Assembly: GCA_015499995.1 (NCBI GenBank)
Contig: JADNRV010000195.1
Span: forward strand, 28,684 to 92,683
DNA length: 64,000 bases
From: Flammula alnicola
Lineage: Eukaryota > Basidiomycota > Agaricomycetes > Agaricales > Strophariaceae
Direction: 5' to 3'
Shown in pieces: positions 46,657 to 58,086 of this stretch. How positions within the stretch are numbered: position 1 is the first letter of the stretch; the number at the start of each line of letters is the position of its first letter. A model generated the notes under the pieces. It saw only the letters and a program-made list of their open reading frames with translations. It did no database searches and was not told where the DNA came from. A program made the translations under genes and the position numbers.

Positions 46657-47473
46657 GGGTCAAGGTTTTTGAAAGGAGGACTTAACGGGCGAAGTAAAGG
46701 GAGGATATAACATAGAAAACATCCCTCTGGACTGAGAGGTATATAGTATTTATAATCGATGATGGAGGCAGTGTAATTGACAGATGCATAGAGCGCTACG
46801 AGGAAGAATTATCGTTTCGAGCGCAAGAGGCTTCTATTCTGTGATATATATCACAAGAACTTCGACACATGAACGTTTGAACTCTACCCGAGTCCTACAA
46901 CGAGGAACCCAACGAAACCCGAAAAAAAGATCCGAGCTCGGCATGAATCAATCAGGTGGTCTGTGCACTAATGCTAATGCGCCACACGATAAGATAAGGA
47001 AATCTGATCAGGACACGCGCGCGCCTCAAAAATTCTTCCCACTTAAATTCAAGCGAATAAACAGACTTATCCATCACCTTGTTCAAACTAATTGTCCAGA
47101 AAGAGTTCAAGCCCAAGTTCTATCATAGCAACTTGGAAGACAAGATTGAAAGCGACATTGACTGCTGATTTGAATACTCAGTACAATATGCCATATCTAC
47201 TGGAATGGAATATTATGGAATACATGTACACTAGAGTACAGGTTGCGATACTAGTACGTAGGATTGAATGACGAAGATACGTATGGATATGCAAGATGAA
47301 AGCATGCTATCTAGATGGATGGAAGTGCTAACCTGCAATGTCGTGGTATGATGAGATGAGTAAGTAAGTAAGACGGAGGGAGGTACAGTAAGAAGATTTG
47401 AACCGTGTCCAAAGAAAATAAACGCCGCAAAAGAAGACGGAAGACGCGAACATCGGCCAACCGAAACCGACCC
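46657..47473. other. Intergenic region
   Basis: Promoter of the DUF4419 gene and 3' flank of the ZIP gene. No gene or repeat is recognised. Confidence 0.4.
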
Positions 47474-50097
47474 TCATTCGCCCAGCCCAACGAGGACCAT
47501 CATCCCTGCCCCAGCGAATAAGCTCGCAAGCGCCAACGCCCTCTTGAACACCGTCGCCTTCTTCTTGCCTGCCGAGCCATGCTCTGCCACATCTCTCCTC
47601 ACATCCTCTCTCCTCACATCACCATCCACACCATCACCACCACCGCCCATCCCACACCCACCGACCGACGAAGCCCTCGACCTCGCCCTCTGCGCCTCCA
47701 CATCCCTCTCATCCCTTCCCTCATATCCACGCTCATCACGCTCCTCATCCCCCCATGGTGGTGGTGATGGTGATTCCCCCCCTCCACATCGCCAAACACA
47801 AAGTCGCCCGCGATCATCTCCACCGTCGCCGCGTAGATGAGCATCCCCGCGGAGATCGCGGACAGGAGGCCTCGGGTGAGGAGCATCTGGGCTGTCGATT
47901 TGATTTGATTTGAATATATATGAGACTGGGAGAGAAGAGGGGAAAAACACACCTTCATCGCTACCGGCGTCCTTCGTCCACAAGACCATTCCCAGCGCCA
48001 TCCCGAACGGCGTCGTCACGCCGAACAGGAAGCTCAAGGTCGGTTTGAACCAGTGTACATCTTTCGCTTTGGCTTTCAGCCACCACCGTCCGGCCCAGGT
48101 CCTCTGTCTCTTGCTGTGCTTGCTGTGCCTGCTTGTACCATTACCACGCCGCCGGTCAGCAGCACGCGCCCCATCCACGCCCTTCAAGTTCGCAGACCCG
48201 TTCAACTCTGGTGCATGCATATGCGACGGCCCGTCCATCGCCTCCACCTCCACCACCTCCTCTTCATCATCACCGCCTCGTACTCGTGGTAAGAGCAGCG
48301 CGTCCTCCTCCTCCTCATCGTCCAAGGCCAAGGCCAAGTCCTCGCCCGTGTGGGTTTTCTTGCTCGGCGGCAGGGCAGCGATACGTATCCCCAGCGACAG
48401 CCCCTCGAAGAGCTGGTGGAATATTATTGCGGTGGTTAGCGAGGCTGCAAATGGAAAGTGGTGGTGGTTAGGTTGGAACGATAAAATGATAAAACGATAA
48501 AAAGAAAGAAAGAAAGAACAGAGAGGGAGGGAGGGAGGAGTAGGGAGAAAGACGCACTGAAATCCGACCCAGAAGTGACAGCCAGTGTCAACCCTATGAC
48601 GAGCGAGTGGATCATGATGCCGAGTTGGAGGACCTATATGAATTAAAAGTAAAAGCCATAGGTCAGTTAGTGTTTATATTTATGCCTTTGGGTGTGCATG
48701 GGGTATAGGGTGTAATGGAAAGAAGGCGAAAGGACCAGAAACATACCAAAATGCCAACGATCTGCCTCCTTCTGCCGATTCGCGGGTGGTGGTGGTGGTG
48801 ATGCTCGTGTTCATGTTCGTGGTCGTGTCCATTTTCGTCCTCGTCCTCATCCAGGCGGTGATGGTGATGATTCCGCTCGTCTCGGTCTGCCTCTCCTCTA
48901 TCATCCTCATCATCCTCGAGCCCATGGTGATGATGATGTTCATCATCCTCCTCCTCATGCAAACACAACCGCGAACGCGAATTCGAATGCGTGTGATGAT
49001 GCGAATAACGACGCCGCCCATGCACAACGTGCGGCACCGCGATGCCCAACCGACAAACCCGCGGCGAGTTCGTCAGCACCTCGATCGGCAGCCCTGCGAG
49101 TGCCGTCGGTGATATCACCGGCGACAAAGTGTAGCTGTGTTGGTGGTGGTGGTTGTGATTGTGTTGGTGGTGGTTGTGGTTGGGATGATGGTGGTGGCCC
49201 TGGTACTGCACATGGTGCGCCCTAGTAGGAATAGGAATGGGAAGGAGGGCGGCGGGAGCGGGCGATGCGTCGTCGTCGGCCGCCCAAGGAGGAGGAGGAA
49301 GTGGAGCGGGAGGGATACAGAGGAGGGGCGTGGTTTCTGTGAGCTTTATCGTGCGTGGTTTTGGGTTGGGGGAGGCGCTGTGTTTTCTGGTGGTGGATGC
49401 AGTGGATGTACGTCGTAGGTAGGGGTAGTGGTGAGATGACCTAGAAATGGAGCGCGAAGGAGAGCGCGATATAGACTTGGGTGACGCAGGACGCGAGGGA
49501 GGGAGGGAGCTGGCGGGGGTCGGCGGCGCGTCGTTCAGGTGTTCGACGTATGAAGTAGAGATATCTGTAGGATAAGCTTGTGGTTAAGATATGACGTAGA
49601 TAGAGGGCAATACATTACTTACATTCGACGAGAAAGATGGACAATAACGAGCCGAGGCTTTGTGGATTGTGCGTCAGCTGAAGCGACATATGGAACTTTG
49701 GTAAAACTCACATAATCGACCCAGTCCACCTCCCAAACCTCCCATAGCGCTGCTCGACTGTAGGGTTTTGCAAGGACCTGAACGCATCGTCAAGAAGGTG
49801 AATGAAGGCCGTGGCGAGGATGACGCCCGTCCCGAAGTGTTTCCCGATGAAGAAGACGATGCCAGGAATACGGAGGCATGGGATTTGTTTAGATAGTGTC
49901 GGGAAAGATACAGCTACATATCACAAAACATAATCAGATACAAGACACAAGATAAGAGAGACAAAATACCCACCAAAGAGCGACACAAATAGGATGACGA
50001 ACATGACGCCCAACTTGCCAGGCTCCAAGGGCGTCGCAATAGCCTGCATGGGCCAGGGCATGGACGTCAAATCCCAATGAAACGGTATCAGAGGCAT
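47474..50097 (-). CDS. ZIP-family zinc transporter with a very His-rich cytosolic loop
   Basis: A plasma-membrane zinc (or iron) importer of the Zrt/Irt type. Seven exons: 50097-49974, 49913-49712, 49657-49623, 49564-48747, 48633-48558, 48444-47953, 47891-47474. TM1-TM3 are LGVMFVILFVSLFAVSFPTL, FFIGKHFGTGVILATAFIHL and GSLLSIFLVEY. Then comes a hydrophilic loop of about 270 residues with dozens of His (HHHHPNHNHHQHNHNHHHQH; HDHEHEHEHHHHHH) and acidic stretches. TM4 LGIMIHSLVIGLTLAV and TM5 IIFHQLFEGLSLGIRI carry the metal-site His/Glu. A second acidic loop precedes TM6-TM7. In the last exon the frame must shift by one base at a G7 run (minus strand, near 47776-47783) to reach the terminal TM (RALALASLFAGAGMMVLVGL) and the stop at 47474. 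With an eighth G the protein is 721 aa. Confidence 0.85.
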
Positions 50098-50994
50098 TAT
50101 AGAGAGCCTTGTAGGGTCCTATTGGCGAGATGGCATAGAGGACAGCACAGGAGCGGGCGTTTATCAAGCAAATGAGGAGGAGCAAGCGAGAACCACACCG
50201 GTCATCCGCGCACAAAGCTTTTGCCAAATAGACCAATACAACCTTCCTGTGACCGCGACAGTCCTCTCGCCATCGTCGTCCACGTCGACGCAGGCCTTGT
50301 ATTTATGTACCAGCGTAACGTGTTTCGCGTCTCATCGCAAAGCAGGGTGGTTCGATGGCTTTCTTTTACTCAAGGAACGACAAATATGCGCTCTGGAATC
50401 AAGAAGAACGACCACAACTCGACAGTTTTGCAACAATTCGAATAACGTCAAGAGTCAAGAGTACGCGCCCAGCGTAATAATTCAAGGGACCTTGGCCCAC
50501 CGCTTCGAGGGTCGATAGTACGTCCGTGGTCGAGAAGAAGCTCGAATCTATGCTAATTTTCTATTCAATAGCCAACAATTTGCAAACCTAGAGTTCCATG
50601 AACGACTAGTGAATCAAGCCATATCACCGTCCGATGAGCAACTTCTGGACAGCGGAGAGGCTGACAAGTCTGGTTTTCAACGACTTCGAAAGGCGCACAC
50701 TCTGACCATTTTGAAAACGTCGGTCTGCTGGAAAATGTCAGCCACGCTCGTCAAGCCAGCCGCACTCGTCAAGCCAGCCACACTCGTCAAGCCAGCCAGC
50801 CGCACTGCTACTGAGCAATATAAAACGCGTATGCAGGCGCCCTATCTCTTCAGACCAGCCATCCCATCCTCGTCTCTCAAGCTTTCCAGTGCACTCGACT
50901 TCAGATCTACCTACCCACCTCACCACGGTAAGTCGCCCGTCTCAATCCAACCCCCTTCAGCACAACTAACATAAGCGCTTGCAGTCCAGTCAAT
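50098..50994. other. Divergent promoter region with a minisatellite
   Basis: It separates the ZIP gene (minus) from the Asp/Ser-repeat secreted gene (plus). An 18-bp unit (CACTCGTCAAGCCAGCCG) is repeated three times at about 50743-50798. A TATA-like ATATAAAA follows near 50818. A likely 5'-UTR intron runs from GT at 50928 to AG at 50985. Confidence 0.5.
50743..50798 (+). repeat. 18-bp minisatellite, three copies
   Basis: Three near-identical 18-bp units, CTCGTCAAGCCAGCC plus three variable bases, lie directly upstream of a TATA-like sequence. Confidence 0.8.
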
Positions 50995-52224
50995 ATGTCA
51001 TCCCCTCGTATCACCGCCCCCTTCCTCCTCCTGCTCCTCGCCACCCTCCTCTCTGTCACAGGCGTGTCCAGCTCGCCCGCGCCCTTCTTCCCTGCCGACC
51101 AAACCCAAACCCTCACCAAACGGCAGGCTCTTGATGCGCACCTGGCATCAAGGGCGGGCATAAGCCACGGCGCCGGGGACGTCTTCAAAACTGCCAACGT
51201 AAACGCCAACGCCGCACGCAACGTCAAAGACGGCATGGCCGAGGCCGAGACCGATGTCAACCTCGCAGATGCAACCGCGAATGAGATCCTCGATGACCTC
51301 GTCGGGCGCCACGTCGGGCGCAACCTCGTCTACACCCCCCCAACCTTCAACGCCGCCGCGGAGGTCGGGGCCGCAGAAAATATGGTGAAGCCGCTCGTCT
51401 CCCGCCGCCAAACTGCCAACGTAAACGCCAACGCCGCGCGCAACGTCAAAGACATAAGCCACGGCGCTCGCGCTATCTTCGACCTTCCGGTTGGTTCCAG
51501 TCTTCCCGATATTCCCGTTATACCTAGAGATACCGTCAGCCTTCCCAGCGTTCCTGCTCTTCCTGCTGTTCCTGCTCTTCCTGCTGTTCCTGCTCTTCCT
51601 CCTGTTCCTAGGGGCCTTCTCGACAGTCTTCGCGGGCAGATCCCCGGGGTCCCGTCCCTCGGGTTGTCGTCGTTGCTCAAAGGCAAAGGCAAGTGCGCCG
51701 CCGCCGCCGCGGGCAGACAGGCTGATTCCATGACGACGGAGGAGATCGAGGATATGATCAAAGAGGACGGCGTTGCCATTCCTGGTATTCGGTCGGCTGA
51801 TGTCCCTGAGCTTGCGTTCGAGGACGAGGACACGGATACCGACACAGGCATGGATAAGGACACGGATTCGGATTCGGATTCGGATACCGACACGGGCAAG
51901 GACATTGACACAGACACCGATACGGGCAAGGATACGGACTCAGACTCGGATTCAGATACGGATACAGGCAAGGAGACGGACTCAGACTCCGATACGGATA
52001 CAGGCAAGGACAAGGACACCGATACCGACTCCGATAGCGACTCTGATAGCGACTCCGACACGGGCAAGGACAGCGAGACCGACTCCGACACGGATGGGGA
52101 CATGAATAAGGACACGGATTCGGATACAGATACCGACACGGGCAAGGACACCGACATCGACACCGACACGTACATGGACGATCTGGCTGCTGACATCGAT
52201 AGCGCGGGCTATGATCTGGATTAG
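50995..52224 (+). CDS. Secreted Asp/Ser/Thr-repeat protein with Kex2-like sites
   Basis: A single-exon gene of 409 aa. A signal peptide covers about 1-27 (ITAPFLLLLLATLLSVTGVS). After a short propeptide-like segment comes a Lys-Arg site (TLTKRQAL). The segment TANVNANAARNVKD occurs twice (near residues 65 and 140), encoded by a direct repeat of about 43 bp. A Pro/Ala/Val tract (PALPAVPALPAVP) follows, then a Cys-containing basic stretch, then about 130 residues of repeats alternating Asp with Ser, Thr or Gly-Lys (residues about 278-400). The strong negative charge suggests calcium or metal binding, or a cell-wall surface protein. No known domain is recognised and there is no GPI-type C-terminus. 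The upstream TATA box and 5'-UTR intron support it being a real gene. Confidence 0.72.
   Translation: MSSPRITAPFLLLLLATLLSVTGVSSSPAPFFPADQTQTLTKRQALDAHLASRAGISHGAGDVFKTANVNANAARNVKDGMAEAETDVNLADATANEILDDLVGRHVGRNLVYTPPTFNAAAEVGAAENMVKPLVSRRQTANVNANAARNVKDISHGARAIFDLPVGSSLPDIPVIPRDTVSLPSVPALPAVPALPAVPALPPVPRGLLDSLRGQIPGVPSLGLSSLLKGKGKCAAAAAGRQADSMTTEEIEDMIKEDGVAIPGIRSADVPELAFEDEDTDTDTGMDKDTDSDSDSDTDTGKDIDTDTDTGKDTDSDSDSDTDTGKETDSDSDTDTGKDKDTDTDSDSDSDSDSDTGKDSETDSDTDGDMNKDTDSDTDTDTGKDTDIDTDTYMDDLAADIDSAGYDLD
51187..51453 (+). repeat. Internal 43-bp direct repeat
   Basis: Copies at about 51187-51231 and 51410-51453 differ by one or two bases and encode the repeated TANVNANAARNVKD segment. Confidence 0.8.
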
Positions 52225-53886
52225 CGGAGGCTGCAGTTGCGGAGGGTTGGCTTTGGGTCTGCGTCTTTCTTTATTCCTTATAAAACCATCAGTTCAGACA
52301 AAAACCCGCCTTTTTATTTATTTCCTATTCAGTTACGTGTATACCCTTTTCTTTCCTTTCCCGATTACTATATCCTTCAGATATCGATAATATAGTGTTT
52401 CGGCATAGAGTTCAATTATATTATCTGCGGCACACCACGCAATTTACTCTACACAATGTTTGCGTTCAAGTCGTATCTAAGTATGCACATCTCAGCCTAG
52501 AGATCTTCGAGTGCCTTTTCCATGGGCTGGTGGTGGCGACTCTGAGTCAGGTATTCGACGGTGTTGAGCTAGAGCAGCAATACGTTGCTCTTTAAACCTT
52601 TCATATAGCCTTTGAGCTGTTGCTGATGCGATACCAGGAGCCTTCCAAAGTTGATGAATTTTATACTCCGACTGATGCCGAGATGTGGCTAAATCGCTTA
52701 GATATCCACTGCGATTTCCATCTCTTCTGCTTCAACAACTTCCATCTGCTACTCCTCTACATCGTTTACTACATCATCTACATCCATCTCTGCCTGCATC
52801 AAACAAAAAGTGGAGCAAAAGGCATGATGTGATGGTCCACTTTGAGCTGGTGACCAAGTGGTGACCGTGTTTGGGGTACATTTGAGCGAATAAAATCCTC
52901 GGTTTCACTGACTTGAACCACTTGAGTTTTGTCGTCCGTTATACTATGTACAATTCGGTGCGCGGAGAGCTCGAAATACAGTTCTACTCGACGAAGACGT
53001 GTTTAACAGTTGGCTGAGAGCCAGATATCAGCGGCAATCAGCCGGCAACCCTTCGGAGATCAAAAAAATAGGAACTTTGGAAGGCTCCCTCTGTCGCACC
53101 AGCAACTGTCATCAGGCGTTATATCTGTGAACGTCAGCTTGCTACTTCAAAGTGACGACTGGTTAGCCAGGCTACCTTTAATATAGAAACCAAGGATCGT
53201 TACCACCTGTCTCAGTGTCTGGAGTCCACTTTTGGATCACCTGATCATGTTTAAATTGGGCGTCTATTCCGAATCCTGATCGATTGATCGAGCGCAATAT
53301 TTCACCATTTACTTGACTTGCAGGTAGAGGAGCGTAGAAGACCTTTATGTCGTTGACGACCTCATTGCAAAGGCGAGTTACGAGTCCACGACACCCCTAG
53401 ATGACCATCTAATGATTGTGCGCTGACTATCACATTGTAGTGCTACTTGTGTGCGAGGGATCGAGCATAAACGCACTATAGATACAAATTATTGTCGTCA
53501 AGATCGATCCTTGAGCGTTAGGCCTGATGCATGATGTTCAATCACAAACGATTGTCACTATGGCTATCCCTTGGATCATACTTGTCCTGCCACGGTGTGA
53601 TTAACAGGGGGAATGGCCCAACTGAGACTGACGAGCTAGGTTGTCAACTTGAACGAATCACACTAACTGATATCTGAGAAGCCCTTTGTCGTGTCAAAGC
53701 GGAGTCCATCGCGAAAAGGTCGGTCAGAATACACGTTGTCATACACCAACTCACATATAAAAATCATTCTCAAGTTCTTCAAATCGCCAGTCAGCCTGAC
53801 GGGTTCAATAGACAACTCAGCGAGCTGTCGAACACCATCCCTGCTTCTCCTCGAGCTCGCAACAGTATTCCCCAGAAATACCAACC
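52225..53886. other. Intergenic region
   Basis: Short frames at 52395-52832 lack domains. A TATA-like ACATATAAAA lies near 53752, about 135 bp before the small secreted gene at 53887. Otherwise nothing is supported. Confidence 0.45.
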
Positions 53887-54105
53887 ATGTTCACCCGCAC
53901 CGTAACCCTCATCCTACTCTCCGCCCTCCTCATGGCCGTATTAGCCAAGCCGCCCTTCTTTCCTCCGAGTCACAACAAGAAGCCCACCGCTGTCAGCTTG
54001 AACAACAAACCTGCACTGAGGCAATTCGATATCCGTCGGGCACCAACTCAGAAACGGAACGTCGCATCTCCCAGCCAGGTGTTCAATGCCGGAAGCGATG
54101 CCTAA
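53887..54105 (+). CDS. Short secreted peptide precursor with a QFDIRRAPT core
   Basis: A single-exon gene of 72 aa. A signal peptide covers about 1-20 (MFTRTVTLILLSALLMAVLA). A spacer (KPPFFPPSHNKKPTAVSLNN) leads to the core KPALRQFDIRRAPTQKR, which ends in a Lys-Arg pair. The tail is NVASPSQVFNAGSDA. The core aligns with the cores of the genes at 58216, 38685, 35549 and 59270 although the rest of the protein is unrelated in length and tail. A TATA-like box lies about 135 bp upstream. It is the shortest and simplest member of the family. It is too small for domain evidence; I accept it because of the signal peptide, the shared core and the promoter. Confidence 0.68.
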   Translation: MFTRTVTLILLSALLMAVLAKPPFFPPSHNKKPTAVSLNNKPALRQFDIRRAPTQKRNVASPSQVFNAGSDA

Positions 54106-54502
54106 GGCCGTGGATATGGTCGTCGGGGAATTAGAGGTGTTGGAGTAGCGGGTTTATATCGATCTTCCTCGCCCGATGGATGGTGAGTCACAACTCACCT
54201 TCTTCATATGTGTTGCTGATGTTCCGACTTTTGAAGGCATATGTACACCAATACCTACATACGGCCAGATTCTTTTCGAACGACTTTTCTTCTTCCCACC
54301 AAAAAGGGATCATAAAATGACCGCAAGGAATTGAAACCTAACTCGTACTAGTAACCGATTAAAGCTAGACATGAATTGTTTACTAGTAGCCGTCCGTTGT
54401 AGAAACTGAATACACTAATCCTACACAATATCCTAGAAAACTGAATCTAATGAGGTTACTCGACACAATTGAAATTCACACTCCATACCCCACACGTTTT
54501 CT
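54106..54502. other. Intergenic region between convergent genes
   Basis: 3' flanks of the peptide gene (plus) and NACHT gene 2 (minus). No feature is visible. Confidence 0.45.
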
Positions 54503-57073
54503 TCACCTGCGACGTCCAGCCCTGACCTGCCTGACTCCTTGACTCGGATCCGCTGTCTGTTTGGAATAATTCGGGAAATCGTCGGCGAGCGCTCGGAGGG
54601 ATGCAAAAGAATTGAGCAGGCTTACTTTTTCAAAGCTGTGTACTGCATGCATGATCGCAGAAGCAGCAGCCTTCCTCTCATGAGAAAGGCCCTCAAAGTC
54701 ATTTAGGTTTGAACGTGATACTATCTCGGAGAGTTTCAACGCCATTACGAGCTCTGACTCCAACGAAGCCATGGAAAGTATGTTCGGAAGTATAACGAGG
54801 GCTAGTCTTGACTCCTCGTGGTAGTCGTCATTCGTGCTTGCATAATTTCGTCTGCAAGTGTTATGTAAGAGCGCCCGTTAAGAAAATAAGGTACACGTGA
54901 CGTAGAGACTCACTGAGAGAGACACGGCATACGTACTACCGCAAACGAGGTATCCTCCAGCACGACTCGGGTCTCGCAGAAATAGGGCTAGGATTTTATG
55001 GTATGCTTGGTATTCTGGCTTGCGCGAGAGAAGTGAAAGTCGGATGTCATCTATTGCCCCGAGGTGATCGACTTCGTCAGTATCATGATTGGATTTTGTC
55101 ATAAGATTGAATATTGCTTTGGGAGAGACGTGAAAACTGGGCGGAAAGTCGAGGGTTGCTGCGACAAGGATGTAGAATCTTGACGAACTCTGAGGATAAT
55201 GCACGAGCTGGGTATGAAACCAATGGTCGATAGCGCGCGAGTGATACTGATATAAGTCTTTTTCTGCAGACATCCCACGCTGTCAGGTGAAACGATCTCA
55301 AAACGCATACTTTCTGTGAGAAACGGAAGCATCACTCACTTTGCCCTGCAGCCATATCAAGAGCTCAGGTACGAGTACTGAGCTTGAGAAGTTCGAAGAA
55401 AACCATTCGAGTTCAAGTCCCAGATCAACCCGGTATAAATCGCCAATGAGTTCTTGGGAAGGGTGTGACTTGCAACAGTGTTTCATGAACGTGAGACACA
55501 GAAATTGGCGATAACCTCCTCTGCCATCTTAAATAAATAAACAAAATTAAGCAGAGGGAGAAGAATTGTTAAAGGCAACACACACCTTCTTTGCTTTCAG
55601 CAAGCTGCTTGACAGCAAGGCGTGTAATCCGAGTATGCGCAATTTTGGCGTCGATAAACAGCTCCAATCCTGCTCGAGTAGCGTCAAGAAGAAATTCTCT
55701 CAGTGACATGTGGAGGACACGAAGCGGACTAGACCTATCGGCTCCACTGGTTGGTACTGCTAGGACAGAGTGCAACTCGCACAAGATTGTCTGTACTGCG
55801 CCAGTGTGATAACTGAGGAATAGCTCGATGATGGACGGCGATACAGAATTTGACGATTGAATGAAAAGGAGGATGTTCAAAATATCACGAACTTTTGAAA
55901 TGTCCGCAACCTCGGCAAAGATCCCTCGATATAAGGCATCTAGCTCTCCAAATGGTGTCTCGTCTTCGGAACGACGAAGACCTAAGACAACCTTCAATCT
56001 CTCCCATGGCAGATATCTGTCATCACAGATAAAATTTATCGCAGTAGAGGCGTAGATGAATTGATCGGAGGATTTCTCGACGAGGGTGTCAAAATCTTGT
56101 GCATCAGGCCATTCCAGCGGAAAGGAATCGCACGAAGGGTGATTCTGCTTCATATCATCCAGCTTTGATCTCAAAAAGAGAACAATATCCGAACGTGTGT
56201 TGGCAGCAGCATTTAGGTCTATATAACATGCCGACGAATTAGTGATTTTTTGACTGAAGAAATTGCGAATGGAATGTTCGGGACGGCTGACGACAAGGAA
56301 GGAAATTGGAACAGTGAGCGCTTCGACGGCTCCTGCAAGGACGTCCAAGACATATCGCTGATCCTTGGATGGGCCGCACTGATCCAAACCATCTAAGATG
56401 ATCACCGAGGGACGCGATTTGGCAACGGATCCTTCTTCATTTGCGAGGTCGTTCAGAGGATTGACAATCAGAGCACGGATTTGGACTTCAAGAGACTGGA
56501 AGAGGAGCCGATGGTCATTCTCTATTGCCTGTCCAACCCGATCTCGTATCTCCGGGATTGATATTACGAGCTGATACACGAGCGTTGTTATCAAACGCCT
56601 CGCATCATCAGAGAGTGTTGGAGTAGAAGTTCTAGAGATCGTTGGTTTGGGAGAGAAAAAGAAAGTCGCTGCCAATTTGCTTTCCTTCGACAGCATCCCC
56701 GCTACAGTGTGTGCAATAGTCGATTTCCCTACTCCGACTGATCCATGTAACCATAGGAAGCATGGCATGTTGGTATTCGTTGCCCATTCCATGATATCCT
56801 TCAGCACGACCTCACGGGTGCCTGGATGGCATTCGGGAGCGTTGTAGTATCGCTCTGCTGATTTGTAATACGCCCCATGGGCAACCTGCTGCCTCAGCCA
56901 TTCTAACCCTGTCGCAATTCTTTCATCAGTCCCGAAAGATTGCATGGAAGAATTCAAACTATACCTTTTGCCCCAGATTCGGCATCTGAACTGTTGTAAT
57001 AAACATTCCCTTGAGCTGCGAAGAATTTACCCCCTGAAATGACCGGGTTCCGAGAGTGATCAAAAAAGGACAT
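54503..57073 (-). CDS. NACHT NTPase, NLR-like STAND protein 2 (intact)
   Basis: The best preserved of the three NACHT genes here. Five exons (57073-56965, 56908-55586, 55527-55340, 55279-54933, 54851-54503) join in frame to give 771 aa. The N-terminus (MSFFDHSRNPVISGGKFFAA) is the short type common in Agaricomycete NACHT proteins. The linker ECHPGTREVVLKDIMEWA leads to Walker A GSVGVGKS, Walker B VIILDGLDQC and FLVVSRPEHS. The arm after the NTPase includes FIYASTAINFI, the LGLRRSEDETPFGELDALY region and HMSLREFLLDATRAGLELFI. About 300 C-terminal residues form helices (AIDHWFHTQLVHYPQSSSRF) that also occur in NACHT gene 3 but have no named repeat. Start 57073 is preferred over an in-frame ATG at 57274 because of its family-like N-terminus. 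Its promoter lies next to the right arm of the inverted duplication. Confidence 0.88.
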
Positions 57074-57514
57074 ATCTGCAAGACGGAAAGATTGAAATGG
57101 AGGTTGCAAGGAGCATTCGGTGACGGTTCTTGAAATGTTCAAGCCCCCGCTCAAGAACTTGAAGGTTAAACGTTGAGCGCTCAACCGTGAGTCCGTGACG
57201 TCGAAGAGAACGTTCAGAAGGGGCGACGGCGAGAGCCGGACCGCGTCAACCAAAGCCTTAGTCAAGCACACCACAATAACGCGTTCCTTTCACGCATATT
57301 TCATGAATTGTCACACTGATGTGCTGTCATAGCCATCCACGAACTTAACGACCACTGCCGTTCTCTTTTGTTGAGGGCCATTTCCCAGACCCATCACTGT
57401 GATTCAGCCTATTCCAGCTTGTGATAGACCGCCATGCAATGGCCCAAGGGTGGCAACGTAGAAACGAAATTTACAGGCTTCATCGAATCTTTTTGTCCAG
57501 GCGCTACACACAAG

Positions 57515-57524
57515 CATAAGAACC
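57515..57524 (+). promoter_or_regulatory. Orphan TATA-like box of the secreted-gene promoter
   Basis: CATAAGAACC aligns with TATAAGAACC at 39370-39379 (minus strand), which serves the two-module gene. Here the coding region that should follow has been deleted. Confidence 0.5.
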
Positions 57525-58086
57525 CAGTCCTCCATGCCCTTTCTTTCCAGTCAGAAACTCACCTCAATTACCTACTAACACCTGTGACACGTCTGCATTC
57601 CATTTGAGAACTCCAAACCTCTCGTCGCCCACCTGTACATAATCCAACCTATCCGATAACTACATCGGCAAGTCACCAAGAAAACGTTCAAAATCAAGGG
57701 AAGACGGCAAAAGCCGGACCGCAGCCTTAGCGGCTTGGCCAATCAATTAATCACACCACAACGTCTTTTTTGAACTCTTCCTCTCCTACGACGCGCGAAC
57801 GACGCATCGGACGCGAAGGTAAGCATAATTTGAACAAAGATTCTCTCTCGTTGCTCAAATTTCCAAGGACGCCAGCCACCGCGATGCACCCTCAGCCTGG
57901 CCCTCCGTTGGACCTCCATCGTGATGAACACGGCCCAAGAGTGGCTGACAGAATTAGCATGGCTGACAGAACATATCCCAGTCCAAGCAATATACGAACC
58001 CCCCCACAGTGGTTGACATTGTAGAAGCTAAAATCGCAGGTGCCTTCGAAATGTGACTGTCTCTGCGTTCAAGCGACGCGAAAGGT

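Noticed and set aside
48680..49112. Plus- and minus-strand frames of Met/Val/Ile or Thr/Arg repeats
   Set aside because: They are shadows of the CAC/GAC-rich His/Asp loop of the ZIP transporter.
51330..52196. 288-codon minus-strand frame rich in Ser-Val
   Set aside because: It is the exact antisense of the Asp/Ser/Thr repeat gene; the repeats keep the opposite frame open.
56954..57274. In-frame ATG at 57274 as the start of NACHT gene 2
   Set aside because: The added 67 residues have no family resemblance and overlap the junction block of the right arm; the ATG at 57073 gives a family-like N-terminus.
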